Origin: Lentzea pudingi
GTDB lineage: Bacteria > Actinomycetota > Actinomycetes > Mycobacteriales > Pseudonocardiaceae
NCBI RefSeq assembly: GCF_014646255.1
Contig: NZ_BMNC01000001.1
Span: 623,366-687,365, forward strand
Length of the DNA stretch: 64,000 bases
Direction: 5' to 3'
The position numbers and the translations under genes were made by a program. Shown one piece after another: positions 25,098 to 33,158 of this stretch (the stretch's first letter is position 1; each line of letters starts with the position of its first letter). The notes beneath the pieces are model-generated. The model searched no databases and was not told the origin of the DNA. It was given only the letters and a program-made list of their open reading frames with translations.

Positions 25098-26615
25098 ATG
25101 ACGCAGTACGTTCTCGCCGTCGACCAGGGCACGACCAGCACGCGGGCCATCATCTTCGACCACAGCGGCTCCATCGTCGCCGTGGGCCAGAAGGAGCACG
25201 AGCAGATCTTCCCGAGGGCCGGCTGGGTCGAGCACAACCCGGTCGAGATCTCGGAGAACACCCGGTTCGTGATCGGTCAGGCGCTCTCCACCGCCGACCT
25301 CAACACCGGCGACCTCGCCGCCGTCGGCATCACCAACCAGCGCGAGACCGCGGTGGTGTGGGACAAGAACACCGGCGAACCCGTCTACAACGCGATCGTC
25401 TGGCAGGACACCCGCACCCAGGCGATCGTCGAGGAGCTCGGTGCCCTCGGCGGCGGTGCCGAGCGCTACAAGGCGAAGGTCGGCCTGCCGCTGGCGACCT
25501 ACTTCTCCGGCCCCAAGATCCGCTGGATCCTCGACAACGTCGAGGGCGCCCGCGAGCGTGCCGAGGCCGGCGACCTGCTGTTCGGCAACACCGACACGTG
25601 GACGCTGTGGAACCTCACCGGCGGCCCCAACGGCGGTGTGCACGCGACCGACGTCACCAACGCGTCGCGGACCATGCTGATGGACCTCGACACGCTGCAG
25701 TGGGACGCGGAGATCGCGGCCGACATGGGCATCCCGCTGTCCATGCTGCCGGAGATCCGTTCCTCCTCGGAGGTCTACGGCAACGGCGGCCCTGGCGGCG
25801 TGCTGAAGGGCGTGCCGATCGCGGGCATCCTCGGCGACCAGCAGGCGGCGACGTTCGGCCAGGCCTGCTACGAGCCCGGCACTGCCAAGAACACCTACGG
25901 CACCGGCAACTTCATGTTGCTCAACACCGGCACCGAGAAGGTCGCCTCGAAGAACGGTCTGCTCACGACCGTCTGCTACAAGATCGGCGATGAGGCTCCC
26001 GTCTACGCGCTGGAAGGTTCCATCGCCGTCACCGGCTCGCTGGTGCAGTGGCTGCGCGACAACCTCGGCATCATCGGCTCGGCCGCGGAGATCGAGACGC
26101 TCGCCCGTTCGGTGGAGGACAACGGTGGCGCGTACTTCGTGCCGGCGTTCTCCGGTCTGTTCGCGCCGTACTGGCGGGCGGACGCGCGTGGTGCGGTCGT
26201 CGGCCTGACCCGGTTCGTCAACAAGGGTCACCTGGCGCGTGCCGTGCTGGAGGCGACGGCGTTCCAGACCCGTGAGGTGCTGGACGCGATGAACGCCGAC
26301 TCCGGTGTGCCGCTGACCGAGCTGAAGGTCGACGGCGGCATGGTCGCCAACGAGCTGCTGATGCAGTTCCAGGCGGACGTGCTCGACGTGCCGGTCGTGC
26401 GTCCGGTCGTCGCCGAGACCACCGCCCTCGGTGCCGCGTACGCCGCCGGTCTGGCCGTCGGCTACTGGTCCGGGCTGGACGAGCTGCGCGCCAACTGGTC
26501 CGAGGACAAGCGCTGGACGCCGGAACTCGCGGGCGACGAGCGCGAGCGCGAGTACCGCAACTGGAAGAAGGCCGTCACCAAGTCGTTCGACTGGGTCGAC
26601 GCCGACGTCCGCTAG
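25098..26615 (+). CDS. glpK: Glycerol kinase
   Basis: 505 residues, the usual GlpK length. Motifs: [16 protein letters not shown] (ATP phosphate binding), [28 protein letters not shown] (glycerol contacts), [11 protein letters not shown] and [14 protein letters not shown] (nucleotide site), and [14 protein letters not shown]. It makes sn-glycerol 3-phosphate, the substrate of the next gene. ATG 25098 follows GGAAAGGAC. It lies between glpF and glpD in the same direction and is presumably induced by glycerol through the IclR regulator. Confidence 0.95.
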   Translation: MTQYVLAVDQGTTSTRAIIFDHSGSIVAVGQKEHEQIFPRAGWVEHNPVEISENTRFVIGQALSTADLNTGDLAAVGITNQRETAVVWDKNTGEPVYNAIVWQDTRTQAIVEELGALGGGAERYKAKVGLPLATYFSGPKIRWILDNVEGARERAEAGDLLFGNTDTWTLWNLTGGPNGGVHATDVTNASRTMLMDLDTLQWDAEIAADMGIPLSMLPEIRSSSEVYGNGGPGGVLKGVPIAGILGDQQAATFGQACYEPGTAKNTYGTGNFMLLNTGTEKVASKNGLLTTVCYKIGDEAPVYALEGSIAVTGSLVQWLRDNLGIIGSAAEIETLARSVEDNGGAYFVPAFSGLFAPYWRADARGAVVGLTRFVNKGHLARAVLEATAFQTREVLDAMNADSGVPLTELKVDGGMVANELLMQFQADVLDVPVVRPVVAETTALGAAYAAGLAVGYWSGLDELRANWSEDKRWTPELAGDEREREYRNWKKAVTKSFDWVDADVR

Positions 26616-26639
26616 GAATTCCTTTCTTAGGAGCTGAAG

Positions 26640-28250
26640 TTGTTCGCAAGGCTGGATCCGGCTCGTCGCGCCCGATCGCTCGAAGCGTTGGGCAGCACGG
26701 AGTTCGACGTCCTCGTCGTCGGAGGTGGTGTGGTCGGCGCCGGCGCTGCTCTCGACGCGGCGTCACGCGGTCTCTCCGTCGCCCTGGTCGAGGCCGACGA
26801 CTGGGCGGCGGGCACGTCGAGCCGGTCCAGCAAGCTCGTCCACGGCGGGCTGCGGTACCTGGAACAGCTGGAGTTCAAGCTGGTCCGGGAAGCTCTGAAG
26901 GAACGCGGGTTGCTGCTGCGCCGGCTCGCACCGCACCTGGTGCGGCCGGTGCCGTTCCTCTTCCCGCTGAAGAAGCAGTGGGAACGCGCCTACGTCGGCG
27001 CGGGCGTGCTGCTGTACGACTCGATCGGCGGCGCCGGAGCCGTGCCGATGCACCGGCACCTCTCCCGCCGCAAGATGGCCTCCGTCGGGCCATCGATCGA
27101 TTCCGACGCTTTTGCCGGCGCCATCCGTTACTACGACGCGCAGATGGACGACGCGCGGTTCGTGGCGACGTTGGTCCGCACGGCCGCCCAGCACGGTGCT
27201 TCGGTGGTGTCGCGGGCTCGCGTCACGTCGTTGCTTCGTGTCGACGGCCGCGTGGCCGGCGCCTCGGTGCGTGACGAGCTCACCGGCGTGACGCACGTGG
27301 TGCGGGCCCGGCGGGTCATCAGCGCCACCGGGGTGTGGACCGACTCGCTCAACTCGATGTCGCCCGGCACGCCGCCGTTCCACGTGCAGATGTCCAAGGG
27401 CGTGCACGTCCTGGTGGAGCGCTCGAAGATCCAGCTCGACGGCGGCCTGATCACGCAGACCGAGAAGTCGGTGCTGTTCGTGATCCCCTGGGGCGCCTAC
27501 TGGATCATCGGCACCACGGACACGCCGTACTCGGACGCGCCGGAGGTTGTGTCCGCCACCGCCTCTGATGTCTCCTACATCCTCGACCACGTGAACGCCG
27601 TGCTGCGAACGCCTCTGTCGGTGAACGACGTCGTGGGCACGTACGCGGGCCTGCGCCCGCTGCTCGCCGGGGCCTCCAGCGACACGTCGAAGCTGTCCCG
27701 CGAACACGCCGTGGCGCAGCCGGAACCGGGGTTCTTCGTGATCGCGGGCGGCAAGTACACGACCTACCGCGTGATGGCCGCCGACGTCGTGAACGCCGCA
27801 GTCTCCGGCCTGGGCCGAGCGGTGGCACCCTCCCTGACCGCGCGGCTGCCGTTGTGCGGCGCCGTCGGTTTCCAAGAGCTGTGGGCGGACCGGGCTCGAG
27901 TCGCTGCGGAGTCCGGCCTGCCCACGTCCACTGTGGAACGTCTGCTGCGCCGCTACGGCTCGGCCGTGTCCGACGTGCTGGCCCTCGTCGCGCAGGACTC
28001 CTCACTGGCCTCGCCGGTGGCGGGCCACCTGGCGGCGGAGATCGTGTACGCCGTCACGCACGAGGGCGCGCTGGGCCTGGAGGACGTACTCGCCCGCCGC
28101 ACCCGGATCGCCATGGAGCACCTGGACTTCGGTGCCTCGGTCGCGGGTGAGGTGGCCGATCTGATCGCCGGTCCGCTGGGGTGGTCCGGTGCTGAACGTG
28201 ATGCTGCGGTTGATGCTTATCGGGCTGAGACGGAGTTGGCGGCGAGATGA
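26640..28250 (+). CDS. glpD: Aerobic glycerol-3-phosphate dehydrogenase
   Basis: 536 residues. The N-terminal FAD fold is VLVVGGGVVGAGAALDAASRG (residues 20-42), with GTSSRSSKLVHGGLRYLEQ as the DAO-family signature, and a C-terminal helical domain from about 400. It oxidises glycerol 3-phosphate to dihydroxyacetone phosphate at the membrane and feeds electrons to quinone. TTG 26640 is preceded by AGGAG at 6 nt. Third gene of the glp operon; its stop is followed after one base by the ATG of a small gene. Confidence 0.95.
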   Translation: MFARLDPARRARSLEALGSTEFDVLVVGGGVVGAGAALDAASRGLSVALVEADDWAAGTSSRSSKLVHGGLRYLEQLEFKLVREALKERGLLLRRLAPHLVRPVPFLFPLKKQWERAYVGAGVLLYDSIGGAGAVPMHRHLSRRKMASVGPSIDSDAFAGAIRYYDAQMDDARFVATLVRTAAQHGASVVSRARVTSLLRVDGRVAGASVRDELTGVTHVVRARRVISATGVWTDSLNSMSPGTPPFHVQMSKGVHVLVERSKIQLDGGLITQTEKSVLFVIPWGAYWIIGTTDTPYSDAPEVVSATASDVSYILDHVNAVLRTPLSVNDVVGTYAGLRPLLAGASSDTSKLSREHAVAQPEPGFFVIAGGKYTTYRVMAADVVNAAVSGLGRAVAPSLTARLPLCGAVGFQELWADRARVAAESGLPTSTVERLLRRYGSAVSDVLALVAQDSSLASPVAGHLAAEIVYAVTHEGALGLEDVLARRTRIAMEHLDFGASVAGEVADLIAGPLGWSGAERDAAVDAYRAETELAAR

Positions 28251-28251
28251 G

Positions 28252-28551
28252 ATGGACAGCGCGGAGCTGATCGAGAGGTTGCGGCGGGAGGGCGGCTTCC
28301 GGCTGCTCCCGTTGCTGGGGAACACCGGGCAGGTCGCAGGGGTGCACCTGGCCCGGTTCCTCCCCGGCGGGCACCTCGACGTGATCCAGGCTTGGGACGA
28401 GCGGTGGGCCGTGTGGGCCCGGATGCCCGACTCCGTCGATCCGGCGGCGCCGTTCGCGGGGCCCGCCGGGGGAGTGGTGCGGAGCGGTCCGCTGGACCGG
28501 GTGGTGGCTCCGTTGCTGCCGATTCAGCCGGGGCTCATCGGACTTCGTTGA
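28252..28551 (+). CDS. Small protein of unknown function after glpD
   Basis: 99 residues from ATG 28252, one base after the glpD stop, so probably translated by coupling. It begins MDSAELIERLRREGGF, has a hydrophobic centre (LLPLLGNTGQVAGVHLARFLPGG), then a Trp-rich stretch (WDERWAVWARMP) and ends PIQPGLIGLR. No signal peptide or known domain was recognised. A role in glycerol metabolism is only suggested by position. Confidence 0.5.
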   Translation: MDSAELIERLRREGGFRLLPLLGNTGQVAGVHLARFLPGGHLDVIQAWDERWAVWARMPDSVDPAAPFAGPAGGVVRSGPLDRVVAPLLPIQPGLIGLR

Positions 28552-28734
28552 ACACGTCCCACCTGTCCCGGAACCGCACGACGTGGGACGGCGGCACCGC
28601 GTAGTGGCGGCTGTCGGAGTTCCTTCGCGACCTACCGCCCCTCAAGCGAGCGTGCGCGACGCGCGCGGCTTCTCGATCAAGGTGTCGAACGCTGCCAAGT
28701 CCGGCCCACCGCTCGCGGTCGACCTGGTCCACGG
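28552..28734. other. Short gap, no confident gene
   Basis: The minus strand can encode about 67 residues ending SHVVRFRDRWDVFNEVR. Size and place (just after an Scr1-type HTH gene) recall a DUF397 partner, but the conserved DUF397 core (CVEVA, VRDSK) is missing. It may be a decayed partner or chance. Confidence 0.25.
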
Positions 28735-29544
28735 CTACTGAGCCAGCGCACGCAGCGGTGTGGGACCGCGGTACTCCGCGATCTTGCGCCGCGACCGGTT
28801 CTCGTCCAGGGCGACCTCGTCGAGCAGGTCGAAGAGGCTGCGGGCCCGTTCGACGGCAGCCTCGCCCTGGGCGAAGACCCTCGCCAGGTCGGACTCCGCG
28901 TGGACGAGCGGCGGGGCCTTCTCGAACTCGAACAGCGTGCACGCCGACTGGAACGCCGCCGTGGCCGCCTCTTCCGGCACGATGCGGACGATGGCGGAGT
29001 TCGCCTGCAGCCACACGTACTGCTCCTCCATCACCTGCGCGGTGCCCAGGCGCATCCGCAGCGCCAGCTCGTGCAGGTAGAAGACGCACTTGGGACCGTT
29101 GGGGCGGCGCATGACCGCCTGCCTGTCGAGGTCCTCGATCGGCTGGCCGGTGGCGGCCTGCAGGGCGCGGGCGTAGTTCCGGGTCTGCAGGAGGCTGTTC
29201 ACGGTCAGCACGTCGTACGCCGTGATGCCGGTGGCCATGGCCTCCGTCATCGTGAGGGTGCGCAGGTTGCCGGGCACCTGGGCGAGGTACGGGTCGAAAG
29301 CGTTGTGGTAGCGGCGGAGGAAGTCCTCGAAGAAGTCGATGTCCTTGCCGCACACGGTGAGGTACTGGGCCAGGTCGATGTCGGTGCCACGGATCTTGCC
29401 GTGCTCGAGGTTGGACACCTTGCTCGGATCCCAGCCGAGCTGCAGCGCCATCGCGCGGCCCCTCAGGCCGGTGAACCTCTGCCTGAGGCGACGCAGCTCG
29501 TCGCCCAGATCCCTGCTGTACGCGGTGGAAGTCGTCACGGTCAC
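28735..29544 (-). CDS. HTH protein with DUF5753 (Scr1-type regulator)
   Basis: About 269 residues. Residues 10-70 are an XRE-type HTH (LGDELRRLRQRFTGLRGRAMALQLGWDPSKVSNLEHGK), followed by the DUF5753 effector-like domain (TAYDVLTVNSLLQTRNYARAL, FYLHELALRMRLG, ANSAIVRIVPEEA). Such proteins abound in actinomycetes, often with a DUF397 partner, and influence antibiotic production or act as toxin-antitoxin-like pairs. GTG 29544 or 29538 is chosen as start; the ATG at 29685 would extend the protein into sequence antisense to the SsgA-like gene. An intact DUF397 gene is not found next to it. Confidence 0.8.
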   Translation of the reverse strand: MTVTTSTAYSRDLGDELRRLRQRFTGLRGRAMALQLGWDPSKVSNLEHGKIRGTDIDLAQYLTVCGKDIDFFEDFLRRYHNAFDPYLAQVPGNLRTLTMTEAMATGITAYDVLTVNSLLQTRNYARALQAATGQPIEDLDRQAVMRRPNGPKCVFYLHELALRMRLGTAQVMEEQYVWLQANSAIVRIVPEEAATAAFQSACTLFEFEKAPPLVHAESDLARVFAQGEAAVERARSLFDLLDEVALDENRSRRKIAEYRGPTPLRALAQ

Positions 29545-29611
29545 GACTTCGAACGTATGGGTTGGAATCGGTCCAAGGTACGGGCTCGTTCGGGTGAAAA
29601 CGCCCGTCGTC

Positions 29612-30013
29612 TCAGTCGAGCAGCTTGCGCAGCTCCACCTCGAAGTCGACGTAGTCGTTCTCGCAACCGGGGGCGACAACGTCATAGGTGGAGTTCAGGA
29701 ACTCCTGCAGCTCGGCCGACTGCACGTGGAACACCGCGTGCGACACGTCGGAGCGCAGCTCCAGAACGGCGGTCGTGGAGTTGTGGGGCCGCAGCCGCAC
29801 GTCACCCGCACCGCTGGTGGTGATCAGCCCGTCGGCGAGCAGGTCGCGGCTGACGAGCCACACGGTCTCCTGGCGTCCCATGCGGAACGTCATGGTCACC
29901 GCGTGCGGGTCGTCGGCGCGGTAGCCGAGCTCGACGTCGACGGGCAGGGGACGCCCGGACGGAGCGATGAAGGCGAATGTCGAGTCGGCGCCCACTCGTG
30001 TCACGTTCCTCAT
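29612..30013 (-). CDS. SsgA-like sporulation/cell-division regulator
   Basis: 133 residues covering the whole SsgA/SsgB family. Typical blocks are PLPVDVELGYRADDPHAVTMTF, WLVSRDLLADGLITTSGAGDVRLRP and the Phe-rich C-terminal helix region AELQEFLNSTYDVVAPGCE. SsgA-like proteins help position septa and shape spores or cell wall in filamentous actinomycetes. It is a single gene followed 67 nt later by the HTH gene. This member could serve septation in a fragmenting mycelium; which paralogue (SsgB or another) cannot be decided. Confidence 0.88.
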   Translation of the reverse strand: MRNVTRVGADSTFAFIAPSGRPLPVDVELGYRADDPHAVTMTFRMGRQETVWLVSRDLLADGLITTSGAGDVRLRPHNSTTAVLELRSDVSHAVFHVQSAELQEFLNSTYDVVAPGCENDYVDFEVELRKLLD

Positions 30014-30343
30014 GCCCCCTTAGACGTCCGGCAACCGCCGTGGATGCCTCGATCAGGAAAAGCGATCGGAACGTGATTTTCAATGGTCCCGAGGTATGAC
30101 TTTTCGCATGCAGGTGCCGTGACCAGGCAAGACGGTGTTGGCCGCCTGTTCTGACCAGGGGTTTTCCGATTTTCGCGTTCGGTGGCTCAGTCATCTGTGG
30201 ATGGAAATCACGAGGTGGGACGGCCTGCTCACGACCCGGATGAGGGGGCGGCGGGATGATTACCTTAAATTCGACTTAAAAGTGAGCGTGCTTTCTGTAG
30301 CTGATTCGGCACGGTAAGTGACCTGCTGCTCGGACGGAGTGGA
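30014..30343. other. 330-bp AT-richer intergenic region
   Basis: It holds the promoter of the SsgA-like gene (minus strand). A direct repeat CTTAAATTCGACTTAAAA lies around 30264-30281. A 60-codon plus-strand ORF (30135-30317) has no ribosome-binding site or recognisable product and is probably not a gene. Confidence 0.4.
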
Positions 30344-31285
30344 TCAGGCCGGGTTGCCGCGCGGCCGCAGCCGTCCGCCCGGCAGCGGCGGCGCGGGCAG
30401 CCGGGCACCGGGGTAGCCCTCGACCCGGCCGAACCGGTCGGTCTCCGCCTGCCACTCCTCCCGGAACGCGGCGATCTCGTCGTGCGTGCGCCCGACGAAG
30501 TTCCACCACATGACGATCTCCTCGCCGAACGGCTCGCCGCCCAGCAGCACGACCCGCGCGCCTCCGGCCGACGACAACGTCAGCGTCGTCGAACCGGTGC
30601 CCACGTACCCGAGCGCACCGGGGTCGAGCGCCGTCTCACCGAGCGCCACGTCGCCGGTGTCGAGCAGGACGCCGTGCTCGAACGCGGGGTCCACGTCCAA
30701 GGTCAGCGACGCACCCGCCGGCAGGACGATCTCGGCACCCAGCAGCGGCGTGAACGTGCGGACCGGTGACGTCGAGCCCGCCAGCGAGCCGAGGAACACC
30801 CGGACCGCGCAGCCGTCCACCTGAACGGTCGGCGGGACGTGGTGCTGGAAGTCGCGCGGCGCGTCGCGGTGGGCGTCGGGCAGGGCCAGCCAGAGCTGCA
30901 CGCCGTGCAGCACGGTGGACGCGGCGGTGGACTGCTCGGAGTGGCAGATGCCGCTGCCGCCGGTCATGAGGTTGAGCTCGCCGGGGCGGACGTGCGCGTG
31001 GACGCCGAGGCTGTCGCGGTGCTCGATCTCGCCGGTGAACAGCCAGCTCACGGTCTGCAGGCCCGTGTGGGGGTGCGGGGCGACGTCCATGCTGACGTCC
31101 TCCGGGCCGTAGTGGTCGCAGAAGCACCAGGCGCCGATCAGCGACCGCTGCTTCTGGGGGAGCGTCCGGCGCACCTTCATCGCCCGCGGGCCGCCCAGCG
31201 GGACGTCGCGCGGGGTCAGGACCTCCACGCCACCGGGCGTGGAGGTGCACGTCACTTCTGCGGGCTCGGCCTCGACATTGCTCAC
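30344..31285 (-). CDS. Pirin-family cupin protein
   Basis: 313 residues from GTG 31285. The N-terminal cupin has the metal-binding pattern APHPHTGLQTVSWLFTGEIEHRD and GGSGICHSEQS, giving three His and one Glu as in bacterial pirins. The C-terminal pirin domain contains GARVVLLGGEPFGEEIVMWWNFVGRT. Pirins bind iron; some act as quercetinases or redox-sensing modulators, and the role here is unknown. It is divergent from zapE with only 32 bp between starts. Confidence 0.88.
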   Translation of the reverse strand: MSNVEAEPAEVTCTSTPGGVEVLTPRDVPLGGPRAMKVRRTLPQKQRSLIGAWCFCDHYGPEDVSMDVAPHPHTGLQTVSWLFTGEIEHRDSLGVHAHVRPGELNLMTGGSGICHSEQSTAASTVLHGVQLWLALPDAHRDAPRDFQHHVPPTVQVDGCAVRVFLGSLAGSTSPVRTFTPLLGAEIVLPAGASLTLDVDPAFEHGVLLDTGDVALGETALDPGALGYVGTGSTTLTLSSAGGARVVLLGGEPFGEEIVMWWNFVGRTHDEIAAFREEWQAETDRFGRVEGYPGARLPAPPLPGGRLRPRGNPA

Positions 31286-31317
31286 GGGGTCGATCGTAAG
31301 CTGGCGCGGGGGTATCA

Positions 31318-32256
31318 GTGGATCTTCGGGCACACGTGTCGAGCAGCGGGTACGTGCTCGACGACGCACAGCTCGACGTCATCGCCCGGCTCGAGGTGCT
31401 CGCCGGTCGGCGCAGGGGCGTCTACCTGCACGGGCCGGTCGGCCGGGGCAAGAGCTTCCTGGCGGACGCGCTCTTCGACGTCATGCCTGGGGCCAAGAAG
31501 CGCGTGCACTTCCACGCGTTCTTCCAGGAACTGCATCGCGGGATCGCCGAGCGGTTGTACGAACGCGGCGCCGTCGCCAGGGCAGTGCGGGAACTGGTCG
31601 GGCGGCCGAAGGTGCTCGCGTTCGACGAACTACACGTGCACGACGTCGGCGACGCCATGCTGCTGACGCGGTTGTTGGAGGCGCTCCAAGAACGCGAGGT
31701 GATGATCATCGCCACGTCGAACTACCCGCCCGCCGGGCTGTTGCCCGACCCGCTCTACCACCACCTCTTCCTGCCCGGCATCGAACTGGTCGAGAAGCTC
31801 ATGGAACCCGTGGAGCTCAACGGCACCAACGACTACCGGCACCTGCACGGCGCGCCACGGTCGCGTTTCGAGACCGGCGAGATCACCGGCGACACCGAAC
31901 TGCCGGACACACCGGTCACCCTCGACGTCAACGGCCGCGCGATCACCGCGCTCGGCACCGAGCACACCAGGATCTGGTTCGACTTCGGCGACCTGTGCGA
32001 GAAACCGACCTCGACGCAGGACTACCTGGTGCTCGCCGACCGCTTCGACGACTGGGTGATCACCGGCGTCCCGAGGCTGCACACCTGCGGCAGGGACGCG
32101 AGGCAGCGGTTCGCTAACGTCGTGGACGTGTTGGTGGACAAGGACGTCAGGCTGACGCTCGTGAGCGACCACGTGCTCGGGGAGATCGTCGGTGGCGACA
32201 CGCGAGACCTTGCCCGCACCGCGAGCAGACTGGAGCTGATCAACACGACCGGGTGA
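31318..32256 (+). CDS. zapE: AFG1-like ATPase, cell division protein ZapE
   Basis: 312 residues. Walker A is GPVGRGKS (residues 40-47), Walker B LAFDELHV, and sensor 1 ATSNYPP. The arrangement is that of the AFG1/ZapE family, which affects Z-ring constriction in E. coli and protein turnover in mitochondria. GTG 31318 is the first plausible start after the divergent pirin gene, with almost no leader, so initiation may be leaderless. It is followed 58 bp later by a cation-channel gene in the same direction. Confidence 0.88.
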   Translation: MDLRAHVSSSGYVLDDAQLDVIARLEVLAGRRRGVYLHGPVGRGKSFLADALFDVMPGAKKRVHFHAFFQELHRGIAERLYERGAVARAVRELVGRPKVLAFDELHVHDVGDAMLLTRLLEALQEREVMIIATSNYPPAGLLPDPLYHHLFLPGIELVEKLMEPVELNGTNDYRHLHGAPRSRFETGEITGDTELPDTPVTLDVNGRAITALGTEHTRIWFDFGDLCEKPTSTQDYLVLADRFDDWVITGVPRLHTCGRDARQRFANVVDVLVDKDVRLTLVSDHVLGEIVGGDTRDLARTASRLELINTTG

Positions 32257-32314
32257 ACAGTTGGGCCGCCTCCACCGCCGATAGGTAGCACAACCCCTGT
32301 CGTAGGAGCAGCAA

Positions 32315-33097
32315 GTGAAGATGGCGCGTGCCCGGATCGGCCAGCTCGTGGAGAGCGACCGGTTCCAGATGTTCGTCCTCGGCGTGATCGTGGTCAACGC
32401 GATCACGCTGGGAGCGGAGACCTCCACCGTCCTGCACGCGAACTTCGGCCCGTTGCTGACGATGGTCGACCGCCTGGCGCTGGCGATCTTCACGCTGGAG
32501 CTCGGGGCGAGGCTGTACGCGTTCGGCTGGAGGTTCTTCAAGGACCCGTGGAACGTCTTCGACTTCGTCATCGTGGCCATCGCGCTGATCCCGGCGGCCG
32601 GCCCGTTGTCGGTGCTGCGCAGCCTCAGGATCCTGCGGGCGCTGCGGCTCGTCGCGATGGTGCCGAGCATGCGCCGGGTCGTCACGGCGCTGGTGAGGTC
32701 CATTCCCGGGCTGCTGTCACTGTGCGGACTGCTGGCGCTGCTCGTCTACATCGGCGGGGTGGTCGCGAGCAACCTCTTCGGCGACACCGGTGACCCGCGC
32801 TTCACGGGCCTCGGCCCGACGTTGCTGACGCTGTTCCAGATCACCACGGGCGACGGCTGGTCGGACGTGATGCGCGACCTGATGGAGCAGAAGCCCCTCG
32901 CGTGGATCTTCTTCCTCGTCTACCTGATGGTCGGCACGTTCACGATGCTGAACCTGTTCATCGCGGTGGTGTGCAGCGCGATGCAGGAGGAGATCACGTT
33001 GCCCGCACCCCGTTCCGCGAGCCACGACGACCTGCTGCTGCAGGAGGTCCGGGCGCTGCGGGAGGAAGTGCGGGCGATGAAGCAACCTGTTCAGTAG
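32315..33097 (+). CDS. Single-domain voltage-gated cation channel (bacterial Nav/Cav superfamily)
   Basis: 260 residues with six membrane segments. S4 is SVLRSLRILRALRLVAMVPSM with Arg every third position. The pore loop reads FQITTGDGWSDVM between S5 and S6; S6 ends GTFTMLNLFIAVVCSAMQEE and is followed by a coiled-coil tail (LLLQEVRALREEVRAM) suited to tetramer assembly. The filter TGDGWSD differs from the TLESWS of NaChBac-type sodium channels and resembles the TGEGW/TGEAW type of animal CaV repeats, so calcium permeation is possible. GTG 32315 follows AGGAG by 6 nt. Confidence 0.9.
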   Translation: MKMARARIGQLVESDRFQMFVLGVIVVNAITLGAETSTVLHANFGPLLTMVDRLALAIFTLELGARLYAFGWRFFKDPWNVFDFVIVAIALIPAAGPLSVLRSLRILRALRLVAMVPSMRRVVTALVRSIPGLLSLCGLLALLVYIGGVVASNLFGDTGDPRFTGLGPTLLTLFQITTGDGWSDVMRDLMEQKPLAWIFFLVYLMVGTFTMLNLFIAVVCSAMQEEITLPAPRSASHDDLLLQEVRALREEVRAMKQPVQ

Positions 33098-33105
33098 CCA
33101 GAGGA

Positions 33106-33138
33106 CCCGGCCGGCGACGCCGCCGTACACCGGCCGGG
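33106..33138. terminator. GC-rich hairpin between convergent genes
   Basis: Arms CCCGGCCGG (33106-33114) and CCGGCCGGG (33130-33138) with a 15-nt loop. It lies between the stop codons of the channel gene and the beta-helix gene and could end transcription from both sides. Confidence 0.6.
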
Positions 33139-33158
33139 ACCCCTGCAACCCCCGCCTT

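Noticed and set aside
28535..28740. DUF397 partner gene after the Scr1-type HTH gene
   Set aside because: Size and place fit, but the conserved CVEVA and VRDSK blocks are absent, so no gene was called.
30135..30317. Plus-strand ORF of 60 codons in the SsgA-like promoter region
   Set aside because: No ribosome-binding site, atypical composition and no recognisable product.
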